A DNA stretch of 64,000 nt from contig JAAYIV010000029.1 in the NCBI GenBank assembly GCA_012523305.1, forward strand, positions 1-64,000, read 5' to 3'. Under the pieces are notes generated by a model. That model searched no databases, had not been told where the DNA came from, and worked only from the letters and a program-made list of their open reading frames with translations. This document shows, in pieces, positions 32,229 to 41,126 of the stretch (position 1 is the stretch's first letter; the number at the start of each line of letters is the position of its first letter). Source of the DNA: Spirochaetales bacterium (GTDB taxonomy: Bacteria; Spirochaetota; Spirochaetia; Sphaerochaetales; Sphaerochaetaceae). Made by a program: the position numbers and the translations under genes.

Positions 32229-35162
32229 TCACAAAGGCGTCACCGAACGTACCTCGATGCTCAATGCTCCCTGTTCGTTTTGGACTGAACCTCTCACGAT
32301 CAGAGGCTTTTGGCCGAAGAGAATGTTGCGGAAGCGTTGATATGTTTGAGGAAAAAGTACGGTTTCATACAAGGCCGTCTCATCCTCGAATGAGACGAAA
32401 TTCATGGCAAGGCCGTCTTTCGTCCAGATTTCCTTTTGAGTTACCGGCCAACCGAGCAGAGTGACAAAACGACCTTCCCAAGCAGGGATGTCACATGCTC
32501 GGATCCGTTTCAGCTTTGCTATCTGGCTTGCCCAGAGAAGCAACGGATGGCTTCTACGGAGAAATCCGAGTGTTGCGAACTCTTCGCGCAATTCGTTTTG
32601 ATTTGGTATGCTAAGGGCAATTGCTTGGGATTCTTTCTGTAACAGTCTGCTCACCGGCAAGGCTGGTTCGGCAAAAAGGGATTGCCTTTGCAAAGCCATT
32701 TTATGCATACCTGCTAGCAATGTCCTTGCCTGCAAGGTCCTGGGCATCTGTTTCACTATTGAATCAAATACTCCGGCAGCCACCAACGACACGACATCCT
32801 CGGTTGAAAAGGCTATCCTGGATATGACATCGTTCAAATCAATAAAATAACCATTGGTTTGTCTTTCGGAAATCAGTGTTGAAACGGCTGTTTTGGTGAG
32901 ATTGCCAATCGCCATGAACCCGATCACAAGCGAAGAGCCTTGCGCGTAATAGCGTCGCATGCTGCGATTGATATCAGGCCCGTCGATTGAAAGACCCATT
33001 CTCCGGGCTTCGCTGATATATGCCTGAGCCCTATAATATCCTCCCTGATTTGAAAGGACGGCTGCCATGAACGCTGCGGGATAGTGAGTTCTCAAGTATG
33101 CGCTTTGGAATGATACCATCGCATAAGAAGCGGAATGAGGCTTACAGAATGAATAACCGTCGAAGGATAGCATCATGGACCAAATTTCCTCTGCCGTATG
33201 GCTTTCCACTTTATTGGCAGCACATCCGTTGAAAAACTGTTCCTTATAGTAATGAAGTTTGGTTCCTCCGGCTTTTTTCGAAATAATCTTACGTAGTGTA
33301 TCGGCATCGGCTTCACTGAAGCCAGCCAAGGCAACGGCAGTTTTCGATACATCTTCCTGATAGCAGAGTATTCCGTATGTTTCAGCGAGGATTGTCGACA
33401 ACCGTGGATGCAGCGGGTTCCAAGAGCCCCCCTTGAGACGACGCACGTATTCGGCAATATACTTGTTGGCTGCCGGCCTGATAATCGATGAGTGGATCAC
33501 GATATGGTCAAAATCTCCTTTGCCCGTCTTTATCTGTAACTGGCGCATTGCCGGAGACTCTATGTAGAAGACCCCCATGCTATCACCCTGTGCCAAGGCT
33601 TCTTGGGTAATCTTGTCTTCGGCGGGACGCCATGTGTGTTCGTCGATGATTATCCCCTGTCGGTGTAGGTTTTGAAGTGTATCGCGAATGACAGCCAATG
33701 ATCGATTTCCCAAAAGATCCAATTTTACAAGTCCCGCAGCTTCGGTCCCTTCTTTTTCCCATCCGAGCAAAGGGAACCCTTGTGCGCTGCGTTCCACAGG
33801 GGCAAAGTCGGCAATCGGCCCCGGTGTGATCACAAGACCGCCGCAATGCATTGAAATACCTCGGGGAAGCCCTTCAATGCGTTTTGCGATGGTCAAGACT
33901 TGTTTCCACAGCGGATCGTCGATCGCATCAATGTTCTGTTGTTCAAAAAGGGTTCGCTCAGCCTGGCTGATCGTCGCATCGGGAATACCGTATGCTTTTG
34001 CAGTCTCCCGTAATGCACAACGGGCTCTGAAACGATTATGGTTTCCCACGCGGGCGCATCGGTCTCTTCCGAATCGTTCGATTACTTTATTCAACAGTTC
34101 ATCCCGTTCATCCCATGCAAAATCCACATCGATGTCGGGAGGGTCCGGCCTCGACACGGTAAGGAATCGTTCGAAGTAGAGATTGTGGGCGATCGGATCG
34201 ACATTGGTTATTCCCAACGAGTATGAAACGATGGATGCCGCGGCAGAGCCCCTGCCACAGGTCCGTGATGCCATCGCGACGATATCGTCCATCACCAAGA
34301 AGTAGGGTGCGAACCCCTTTTGACCGATTATGTCAAGTTCGTAATCGATCCGGTCCATGATCGCATCAGAAATTTCCCCGTACCGTTTTTCTGCTCCGGT
34401 GAGTACACGTTTGCGTAGTTCTTGAAACGCTTGCTTGCCCATATAATCCGGGAAGATAAAACCATCGAATATCGTATCGAATGTGCAAAGCTCTGCAATC
34501 CGTTCGGTCCCCTCAAGTGCTTGCGGCCACGATGAGAACAGTTTGTCCATTTCTTCGGGGGACAGCAGCCGCGCATCTGTTGGGCAACGATCATTCATGT
34601 CCAGCGATCCTACGGTCTTGCCCAGTGCAATCGCCCTGAGAACCGAATGGATTGTCATATCTTCGGGTTCGATGAAAACAGAATCTTCCAAAGCTGCCAA
34701 AGGAAGGCCCAGACGTCGCGCGCAAGGGATGCTTCCCAGAGAACGGGGGGTGACTGCGGCAAAAAGGAAGGGAATCCGGTGTGCCATGGCTTCAAGCAAT
34801 GTCACATCATCGGTTGCTACCACCAAACCTTGTGAATTTTCAATCAATGCATTGACGATGTCGAATTCATGTTCGGTACGTACCGTTGACACGAGTCTGC
34901 ATACCCTGGAGAAACCCTTCCGGTCGCGTACAAAGACAAACAGCGAAGCTGATTGTCGGGTAACGAACTCAACCGAAACAATCGGTCTGATGCCGGAATC
35001 TTTGGCAACTTCCAAAAAATCGTGTACTCCGTAGAGGTTTTCCCGATCACTGATGGCAAGTGACGTAACTTTCCATTCTGAAGCCTTGCGCATGATCTCG
35101 GCTGGAGAGCAAACGCCATACAGCAGTGAATAAAAACTGCGGACTCCCAATAGGCTACGCAT
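32229..35162 (-). CDS. DnaE-type DNA polymerase III alpha subunit, probably translesion (DnaE2/ImuC-like)
   Basis: A 977-residue C-family polymerase, shorter than replicative DnaE (about 1,160). The polymerase core is intact: CGRGSAAASIVSYSLG and PDPPDIDVDFAWDERDELL (about residue 340) with the catalytic aspartates, then the helix-hairpin-helix and OB regions (VTLLGWPVTQKEIW, LIVRGSVQNEQG). The N-terminal PHP domain has lost its first metal site: the usual HLHVHS reads GVRSFYS. The gene overlaps the inactive Y-family polymerase upstream by eight bases. Size and context match DnaE2/ImuC, the error-prone lesion-bypass polymerase, rather than the replicative enzyme. A weak hairpin with a T-run follows the stop on the minus strand. 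Confidence 0.88.
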   Translation of the reverse strand: MRSLLGVRSFYSLLYGVCSPAEIMRKASEWKVTSLAISDRENLYGVHDFLEVAKDSGIRPIVSVEFVTRQSASLFVFVRDRKGFSRVCRLVSTVRTEHEFDIVNALIENSQGLVVATDDVTLLEAMAHRIPFLFAAVTPRSLGSIPCARRLGLPLAALEDSVFIEPEDMTIHSVLRAIALGKTVGSLDMNDRCPTDARLLSPEEMDKLFSSWPQALEGTERIAELCTFDTIFDGFIFPDYMGKQAFQELRKRVLTGAEKRYGEISDAIMDRIDYELDIIGQKGFAPYFLVMDDIVAMASRTCGRGSAAASIVSYSLGITNVDPIAHNLYFERFLTVSRPDPPDIDVDFAWDERDELLNKVIERFGRDRCARVGNHNRFRARCALRETAKAYGIPDATISQAERTLFEQQNIDAIDDPLWKQVLTIAKRIEGLPRGISMHCGGLVITPGPIADFAPVERSAQGFPLLGWEKEGTEAAGLVKLDLLGNRSLAVIRDTLQNLHRQGIIIDEHTWRPAEDKITQEALAQGDSMGVFYIESPAMRQLQIKTGKGDFDHIVIHSSIIRPAANKYIAEYVRRLKGGSWNPLHPRLSTILAETYGILCYQEDVSKTAVALAGFSEADADTLRKIISKKAGGTKLHYYKEQFFNGCAANKVESHTAEEIWSMMLSFDGYSFCKPHSASYAMVSFQSAYLRTHYPAAFMAAVLSNQGGYYRAQAYISEARRMGLSIDGPDINRSMRRYYAQGSSLVIGFMAIGNLTKTAVSTLISERQTNGYFIDLNDVISRIAFSTEDVVSLVAAGVFDSIVKQMPRTLQARTLLAGMHKMALQRQSLFAEPALPVSRLLQKESQAIALSIPNQNELREEFATLGFLRRSHPLLLWASQIAKLKRIRACDIPAWEGRFVTLLGWPVTQKEIWTKDGLAMNFVSFEDETALYETVLFPQTYQRFRNILFGQKPLIVRGSVQNEQGALSIEVRSVTPL

Positions 35163-36327
35163 GGAACAATGAGCATGCCAAGGTAATGGCTTCGGGACCG
35201 AACTGTAACCGACTCCTGTCTACGGCAACCTGCAACCGGCCTATGCGTTCGAGTTTCTCTGGAGTAAATAAGTCTGCCTGGCGGGAAGGAGCGTCGAGAT
35301 CGGCCAATGTTACCGCCAAGCCACGAATTCTAACCCGCCGGGTTGCCGCCCGGCAGAGGACGTTACACGCAGCCTCCACTAATTCGGTGTCGAACTGCAG
35401 CGGTCGAAAACACTTTTCTTGGCAAGCTGTCTGTACCCCGTCCGCATAGAGTATATTGATGCCTACACTCCCGGCTTCCAGTTTCGATTGGCGCATCTCA
35501 AGTCCGACATCCTCGATGGTAGTGGCTAGTGCGGCTTGTATTGCAGTTTGATCGAGTAACGGTTCGGAAAAATCGACCGTACGGCGAATCTTACGTTGTG
35601 ACAGATTGCCGGCAGATACTTTGGAACAATCAATTCCCTTTGCCGAATCGCGCAGTACCAGTCCCTTTTTACCGAACAGCGCGAGTGCTTCATGATCTTG
35701 CAATGCTGCCAGCTCTCCGATTTCCCTTAGTCCGGTCACCGAAAGTATTTTGGCCATGGCGGGCCCGACTCCGGGAAGCAGCAATGCATCCTGAGGTGCT
35801 ATGAAATCGGCTTCCTCACCCGAACGGATACCGACTATTCCGGCGGGTCGTATCGCCCTGGTCGCGATTTTTGCCACCAGTTTGTTTGCGGCTACCGCCA
35901 CGGAGGGAGTCAGTCCGATACGTCTATTGATTTCATTACGGATATGGATGGCACAGTCGATGTGGGGGCCAAAAAGAGAAGAAGTCCCCGCAAGATCAAG
36001 ATACAAATGTCCTCCGCTATCGTTTTGGATTGTCGGTGTGTAAGTTGAGGCTATCTCTTCCATGGATCTGTGGGCAATGGTATACGCTCGGGGATCAGGA
36101 GATAACACTTTTAGGTTCTTTACCATCCTTTGTGCATGTGTAAGCGGTAGACCAGAATAGATACCCTCTTCACGGGCTTTGTTTGATACTGCCAAGACTA
36201 TCGCTCTTGCGGCACCTGCCTTTGCCACGACAAAAGGCACGTCTGCCAGACTTCTGTCCTTGGCAATGGCGATTGCAGCGGCAAAGTCAGTTATGTTCAA
36301 GTGCACGATACTTGATTGTGGCATCAT
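35155..36327 (-). CDS. ImuB-like Y-family DNA polymerase homologue without catalytic acidic residues
   Basis: A 390-residue protein aligning by eye along the whole of DinB. The ATG at 36327 overlaps the DUF72 stop (ATGA). The two-metal catalytic residues are missing: the DinB block H-x-D-x-D reads HLNITD (Asn11, Thr13), and SLDEAYLD reads SGGHLYLD (Gly106 and His107 replacing Asp-Glu). The helix-hairpin-helix region LLPGVGPAMAKILSVTGL and the little-finger part are kept. Loss of activity with retained DNA and partner binding is the hallmark of ImuB, the scaffold that recruits DnaE2 to damage; the next gene is such a DnaE. The C-terminus is shorter than in typical ImuB. Function is inferred. 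Confidence 0.85.
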   Translation of the reverse strand: MMPQSSIVHLNITDFAAAIAIAKDRSLADVPFVVAKAGAARAIVLAVSNKAREEGIYSGLPLTHAQRMVKNLKVLSPDPRAYTIAHRSMEEIASTYTPTIQNDSGGHLYLDLAGTSSLFGPHIDCAIHIRNEINRRIGLTPSVAVAANKLVAKIATRAIRPAGIVGIRSGEEADFIAPQDALLLPGVGPAMAKILSVTGLREIGELAALQDHEALALFGKKGLVLRDSAKGIDCSKVSAGNLSQRKIRRTVDFSEPLLDQTAIQAALATTIEDVGLEMRQSKLEAGSVGINILYADGVQTACQEKCFRPLQFDTELVEAACNVLCRAATRRVRIRGLAVTLADLDAPSRQADLFTPEKLERIGRLQVAVDRSRLQFGPEAITLACSLFHA

Positions 36328-37115
36328 GAATCGCGGTCCTTTCCCAACAACTGCAAAAGAGTCTTTGCATTGGCGACTGCTTGCCCCCTGCGATGGTTGT
36401 TGAAGTATATGAAGATCATGGTCACCTGTTGTGCGATTGCCCTGATTCGTTCCACCCAAGTCTCTAGTTCATGCTTGCTGTACAGGTAATCGTAACGGGC
36501 GGCGGCATCCGATCCCCACCAGGTCTCTTCATTTCTTCCGTGTAAGCGTATGTAAGCGATATCGGCCGTCTTGGCATCGACAACCGGCGGTAATCCCTTC
36601 AATGCCGGCAAGTCAATCGAAGCCAATGCGACATTACGCTCTCTCAGGGCCTGGAATGTGCGGTTGTTGTACCACTGCGCGTTCCGGAACTCAATAGCCA
36701 GCGGAAGTGATCCCATATGACGGAGCACGGCGTCAAGGTATCGCCGCCGATCCGGATCGTAGTGGAACGAGTATGGGAATTGGAGCAATACCGCACCGAG
36801 CTTATCATGCCCGGCGAGGACTTCAACCGCAGACATGAATGCATTAGCCTGTTGTTTCCATGTGTCCGGATCAATCGTATGGGTGAGACTCTCATTGGCT
36901 TTGATGGAGAACATGACCTGTGTGCCCGACTGATCGAGCAATCGAGTCATTTGATCTGCGGTGGGCATGCGGTAATAGCTAAAATTCAGCTCCACGGTAG
37001 AAAACATCTGTGCATAAAGATTGAGATATTCGCCCTGACTCGTTCCCGGCGGATATACGGGACCGACCCATTCCGTGTAACTGTAGCCTGATGTTCCGAT
37101 CAAGATGGTTGCCAT
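36324..37115 (-). CDS. DUF72 family TIM-barrel protein
   Basis: A 263-residue protein of the DUF72 (YecE) family: TILIGTSGYSYTEWVGPVYPPGT at the N-terminus, FSIKANESLTH, LGAVLLQFPYSFH, LAIEFRNAQWYN and the C-terminal IYFNNHRRGQAVANA, all family blocks. The biochemical role of DUF72 is unknown; a TIM-barrel nuclease or nucleic-acid enzyme has been suggested from fold. Here it is the first gene of a coupled operon with the ImuB-like and DnaE genes, in the place usually taken by ImuA. There is no Shine-Dalgarno; the promoter -10 ends six bases before the ATG, so the mRNA is probably leaderless. Confidence 0.9.
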   Translation of the reverse strand: MATILIGTSGYSYTEWVGPVYPPGTSQGEYLNLYAQMFSTVELNFSYYRMPTADQMTRLLDQSGTQVMFSIKANESLTHTIDPDTWKQQANAFMSAVEVLAGHDKLGAVLLQFPYSFHYDPDRRRYLDAVLRHMGSLPLAIEFRNAQWYNNRTFQALRERNVALASIDLPALKGLPPVVDAKTADIAYIRLHGRNEETWWGSDAAARYDYLYSKHELETWVERIRAIAQQVTMIFIYFNNHRRGQAVANAKTLLQLLGKDRDS

Positions 37116-37121
37116 GTGAGC

Positions 37122-37150
37122 ATTATACTATACGTTTGTTTACTAATCAA
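37122..37150 (-). promoter_or_regulatory. promoter of the DUF72-imuB-dnaE operon
   Basis: On the minus strand TTGATT (37150-37145), a 17-base spacer and TATAAT (37127-37122), with the ATG at 37115 only seven bases beyond the -10 box. Transcription should start at the start codon itself. Confidence 0.65.
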
Positions 37151-37159
37151 TACTATTAG
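37143..37159. promoter_or_regulatory. palindrome overlapping the -35 box of the polymerase operon
   Basis: CTAAT (37143-37147) and ATTAG (37155-37159) form an inverted repeat with a 7-base centre that covers the -35 box of the divergent minus-strand promoter. A repressor bound here would block transcription, as LexA does at mutasome operons. The sequence does not match the LexA boxes I know, so the regulator is unknown. Confidence 0.45.
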
Positions 37160-37332
37160 CATATTCGGCAATAGGACTGAAGAGGGAAAAAACGAGGATT
37201 CGGATAGAACGTCACTTTTTGTATGCAAACCACTTTTCGTATAAAACGCATAATAATGTGAATAGTATAATATTAATTAGGGATAATATGGTAAAAATCA
37301 ACTAATATATTACTATTAAGTTTATAAAATTG

Positions 37333-37360
37333 TTGAAAAATGGAAATTAGATGATATTAT
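37333..37360 (+). promoter_or_regulatory. promoter of the hydrogenase operon
   Basis: TTGAAA (37333-37338), 16 bases and TATTAT (37355-37360), giving a leader of about 95 bases before the GTG at 37461. The rest of the 345-base gap (37116-37460) is very AT-rich and holds further TATAAT-like words, for example at 37266-37271, but no gene or clear structured RNA. Confidence 0.5.
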
Positions 37361-37460
37361 GGAACATAACGTTGAACTTCATCGATTTTTGCAATTCATT
37401 TCGCTAATGGCAAGTAATTCAGTGTTCACATACACATGCCCATATATTAGGAGGTGCTCT

Positions 37461-37979
37461 GTGGAAGCAACGAAATCGCCGTATTTCGACACTGTTGCAT
37501 ATGATGCCATCATCGATGCATGTAATGACAGCCCGGGACGGTTGTTGACCGTCCTGGAAGAGGCGCAAAAAATCACACCTCACCAGTACCTGCCTGAACC
37601 GGTATTGCGCCATATTGCCAAACGTCTGGACGTACCGCTGTCTCGAATCTATTCGATCGTCACTTTCTACTCATTCTTCAACTTGAAGCCGCAAGGTGAT
37701 CACACCATCACGGTGTGCAGGGGGACAGCTTGTCATACGCGTGGCTCAAAGATGTTGCTCGATGATGTGCTGCTACGGTTGGGTATAAAGCCGAAAGAAG
37801 GAGAAACAGGGTCTTTCACGAGCGAAGACATGCGCTTCACGGTCAAGACAGTAGCTTGTTTCGGACAGTGTGCGCTTGCTCCCGTGATAGCAATCGATGA
37901 AGTAATTTATAGCAACGTAACAAGCGAAAAGTTGGAAACCCTGCTTAAGAAGCTTGCGTCAAGGAAGGTGAAATCATGA
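37461..37979 (+). CDS. NADH-dependent [FeFe] hydrogenase, NuoE-like subunit
   Basis: A 172-residue thioredoxin-fold [2Fe-2S] subunit (HydC/NuoE/HndA type). The cluster cysteines are Cys86 and Cys91 in VCRGTACHTRG and Cys133 and Cys137 in CFGQCALAP; the N-terminal helical part (HIAKRLDVPLSRIYSIVTFY) is characteristic. I start at a GTG at 37461, preceded by AGGAGG, instead of the ATG 34 codons upstream. Its stop overlaps the next start by four bases. In multisubunit hydrogenases this subunit docks on the FMN-containing NuoF-like subunit and helps pass electrons between NADH and the iron-sulfur chain. Confidence 0.92.
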   Translation: MEATKSPYFDTVAYDAIIDACNDSPGRLLTVLEEAQKITPHQYLPEPVLRHIAKRLDVPLSRIYSIVTFYSFFNLKPQGDHTITVCRGTACHTRGSKMLLDDVLLRLGIKPKEGETGSFTSEDMRFTVKTVACFGQCALAPVIAIDEVIYSNVTSEKLETLLKKLASRKVKS

Positions 37980-40900
37980 ATGCAAGATTTGATGAGCTTA
38001 AAAACATAGGGCAACGTTTGATTCGTCCGCAAACTCCCGCTATTGCTGTTGGAATGGGAACTTGTGGGATCGGAAATGGTGCTGACCAGTTATTTGAGGC
38101 GTTCCGCACAACCATAGCGGAACGTAATTTGGATATACAGTTACGCCAAGTCGGTTGCCTTGGCTATTGTGCGGATGAACCCCTGGTAAACATTTATTTC
38201 CCCGGAAAACCACTGTTGGTGTTACATAAAGTTGTAAAAAGAGATGTAACTGCGATCTTCAAAGGAATAGAGAAGGGCACACTCCCCAAGCGATTGGTGT
38301 TATGCAAGATTTCGAAATGGGATCATTTAAGCACGGTCGTTGAATACGGTGAAGGGTATCCAGATATTCCCGAATGGAATGAAGTACCTTTTTTCAAGCG
38401 TCAGATGAAACTGATCATGCGCGATGCCGGATTGATCGATCCTTCTTCCATTTCCGAATATATCGCTGTCGGCGGGTACGCTGCATTGCTGAAAGCAGTG
38501 CGGACAATGACACCGGAGGCTGTGGTAGAAGAAGTGAAGGATGCGAAGTTGCGCGGCCGTGGAGGAGCGGGATTCTCGACCGGTATCAAGTGGGAACTTC
38601 TCCGGAAGGCTCCGGGAGAGAAGAAATATATCATCTGCAATGCCGATGAAGGAGATCCCGGTGCCTACATGAACCGAAATGAGATCGAAAGCGATCCTCA
38701 TATGCTCATCGAAGGCATGATGATCGGTGCTTATGCGATGGGTGCACAAGAAGGGATCATCTATATACGGGCTGAATATCCTCTGGCGGTCGAACGACTG
38801 ACCAATGCAGTTAAACAGGCAACCGAACTGGGATTGATCGGTTCTGTCATTCCCGGTTCAGATTTCAGTTTTACATTAAGCGTGGTCAAAGGAGCCGGCG
38901 CATTCGTTTGCGGTGAAGAAACCTCGTTAATGTCTTCGATAGAAGGATATGCGGGAAGAGCCAGGCCCAGACCTCCATTTCCTGCCCAGAAAGGATATCT
39001 CGGATGCCCGACCAATATCAACAACGTCGAAACATGGTGTAATGTTCCCGTGGTCATAGGGAAAGGAAGTGCTTGGTATAAGGCTACGGGAACTGAGAAG
39101 AGTCCCGGAACAAAAGTATTTTCGCTTGTTGGAAAAGTAAAGAACACAGGTCTTGTAGAACTACCCCTCGGAGAACCGTTATCGACACTGGTCTATGAAA
39201 TAGGTGGCGGGGCAGCAGGTAAAGAAAAGCGGATAAAAGCTGTTCAATCTGGTGGACCTTCAGGGGGATGTATCCCGGCTGACAAATTCTCCACGCCGGT
39301 TGATTACGAATCGTTGGCAGAAATCGGGGCCATCATGGGTTCCGGCGGTATGGTCGTACTGGATCAAGACAACTGCATGGTAGACACGGCACGTTATTTT
39401 ATTGAGTTCACCAAGAATGAATCATGTGGGAAATGCGTTCCTTGCAGGGAAGGGCTGGCACAGGAACTTGAGTTGCTCGACAAGGTGGTCAATGGCAAAG
39501 CAACCCAAGAGGAATTGACCCTCATGGAGAGTCTGGCAAATTCAATCGGGGATACCGCTTTGTGTGGATTCGGTCAGACAGCCCCCAATCCTGTTCTGAC
39601 AACCTTGAAGTACTTCAGGAATGAGTACGAAGAGCATATTCTTCGCCAGCATTGCTCGGCGGGAGTGTGTGAAGCATTGTTTGATGCGCTCTGCGTAAAC
39701 TCCTGTCCGATGCACATGAATATTCCCGCTTATTTGGAATTACTTAAAGAGAATCGGTTGGAAGAAGCTTTTGAGTCGACAATCAGGGACAATCCGTTGC
39801 CAGGAACGATCGGACGGATATGTCACTTCCATTGCCAGATGCGATGCCGGAGAGAAACGGTGGACACTCCTGTCCATCAGGGAGAAATTCATAGATATCT
39901 CGCCGATACCATATACAAGATGGGAAGCGAACAGAAAATCTATGAGACGCTGATGACAGAGAAAAAACCTGCCACAGGAAAAAAAGTAGCGATTGTTGGT
40001 GCCGGACCTGCGGGTCTTGCCGCAGCTTTCTATCTCGTTCGTTTAGGTCACGATGTTATTGTCTACGATGCCAATCCTAAAGCCGGAGGAGTGTTGCGAT
40101 ACGGTATTCCTGCTTATCGTTTGCCGAGAGAAGTGCTGGACAAGGAATTGGAATTGTACAAAGCTCTCGGTGTTAAGTTTAGGTTCAACAAACGATTGGG
40201 GACAGATATTCACCTCGAATATCTGGAAAAGGAATTCGATGCGGTATTCTTGGCAATTGGCGCGTACGAACACATGGACCTTCCTATTCCCGGAACAGAA
40301 TATAAGGGCGTGATTCAGGGAACAGTCCTTTTGGATACGTTAGAGCGGAAAAGCAGGGTATCGGTCGGAAAGAAAGCGGTGATCATCGGAGGTGGAAATG
40401 TCGCGATCGACGCTGCCCGATCATTATGGAGAGTCGGCACCGACGTTACTGTCGTGTATCGGCGCTCTCGAGATGCGATGCCTGCAAATAAATTGGAAAT
40501 CGAAGAAGCAGTGGCAGAAGGCATCAATTTTGAGTTCTTCACGGCTCCGTTATCGATAAAAGCAGATGCCAAAGGAAAGGTAATCGCGTTGGAAGTCATG
40601 GAAATGACAGGAGGAACATTTGATACCTCTGGACGACGAAAACCGATTGAGACGGGGAAAACCAGAGACATAGCGTGTGATAACGTCATCATAGCCACCG
40701 GAGAACGCGTTGATAGCGGATTGTTGGAGAGGGAAAAGATCGTAACGACAAAATGGGGTACCGTGTGTGTCGAGCCGTATCGATACAAAACAAATCGCGA
40801 ACGCGTGTATGCCGCTGGCGATATGGTAAGCGGACCTTCAACAGCCGCAGAAGCGATGGGGCTGGCTCGTGAAGCAGCATCCTTCATCGATTTCGAACTA

Positions 40901-41122
40901 ATGGGTGTGAAACGATTCGACCAATTATTCAAAACATTTGACTATAGCCACGAACCGCCGACCGAGATAGTGATGACTAAGCAGATTGAGCCAAGGCACT
41001 TGAGTGTTGCATCCCGACGGGGGAATTTCCAGGAGATCAACCGTGGATATATGGGAGACCAAGCGAGATTGGAAGCGACAAGATGCTTGCGATGCGATAT
41101 TAGATTGTCGGCCAGGGGGTGA
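37976..41122 (+). CDS. NuoF-like flavoprotein fused to a GltD/NfnB-like NADPH module
   Basis: A 1,048-residue fusion. Residues about 1-115: thioredoxin-like [2Fe-2S] domain (MGTCGIGNGADQLFEAF, GCLGYCADEPLV). Residues about 125-545: NuoF/HydB core with GRGGAGFSTGIKW (FMN, from 194) and the [4Fe-4S] site SCGKCVPCREG (Cys484, 487, 490, with Cys in ALCGFGQ). From Cys560 a second cysteine-rich block (CSAGVCEALFDALCVNSCP, ICHFHCQMRCRRE) replaces the usual 2[4Fe-4S] tail of HydB and resembles the N-terminus of GltD/NfnB. Residues about 668-1,030: FAD domain (VGAGPAGLAAAFYLVRLG) and NADP-type domain (GGGNVAIDAARSLWRVG, then VYRRSRD), ending with RCLRCD. This predicts electron exchange among NADH, NADPH, ferredoxin and the hydrogenase subunit. 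Confidence 0.92.
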   Translation: MNARFDELKNIGQRLIRPQTPAIAVGMGTCGIGNGADQLFEAFRTTIAERNLDIQLRQVGCLGYCADEPLVNIYFPGKPLLVLHKVVKRDVTAIFKGIEKGTLPKRLVLCKISKWDHLSTVVEYGEGYPDIPEWNEVPFFKRQMKLIMRDAGLIDPSSISEYIAVGGYAALLKAVRTMTPEAVVEEVKDAKLRGRGGAGFSTGIKWELLRKAPGEKKYIICNADEGDPGAYMNRNEIESDPHMLIEGMMIGAYAMGAQEGIIYIRAEYPLAVERLTNAVKQATELGLIGSVIPGSDFSFTLSVVKGAGAFVCGEETSLMSSIEGYAGRARPRPPFPAQKGYLGCPTNINNVETWCNVPVVIGKGSAWYKATGTEKSPGTKVFSLVGKVKNTGLVELPLGEPLSTLVYEIGGGAAGKEKRIKAVQSGGPSGGCIPADKFSTPVDYESLAEIGAIMGSGGMVVLDQDNCMVDTARYFIEFTKNESCGKCVPCREGLAQELELLDKVVNGKATQEELTLMESLANSIGDTALCGFGQTAPNPVLTTLKYFRNEYEEHILRQHCSAGVCEALFDALCVNSCPMHMNIPAYLELLKENRLEEAFESTIRDNPLPGTIGRICHFHCQMRCRRETVDTPVHQGEIHRYLADTIYKMGSEQKIYETLMTEKKPATGKKVAIVGAGPAGLAAAFYLVRLGHDVIVYDANPKAGGVLRYGIPAYRLPREVLDKELELYKALGVKFRFNKRLGTDIHLEYLEKEFDAVFLAIGAYEHMDLPIPGTEYKGVIQGTVLLDTLERKSRVSVGKKAVIIGGGNVAIDAARSLWRVGTDVTVVYRRSRDAMPANKLEIEEAVAEGINFEFFTAPLSIKADAKGKVIALEVMEMTGGTFDTSGRRKPIETGKTRDIACDNVIIATGERVDSGLLEREKIVTTKWGTVCVEPYRYKTNRERVYAAGDMVSGPSTAAEAMGLAREAASFIDFELMGVKRFDQLFKTFDYSHEPPTEIVMTKQIEPRHLSVASRRGNFQEINRGYMGDQARLEATRCLRCDIRLSARG

Positions 41123-41126
41123 CCAA

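Noticed and set aside
37143-37159. Known LexA box in front of the mutasome-like operon
   Set aside because: The palindrome matches neither the E. coli, Gram-positive nor Leptospira-type boxes as I know them, so only an unknown operator is reported.
41004-41122. Long overlap between the NuoF-GltD frame and the hydA frame, suggesting a frameshift
   Set aside because: hydA has a good start at 41127 with AGGGGG upstream, four bases after the previous stop, so the overlap is only an open upstream extension.
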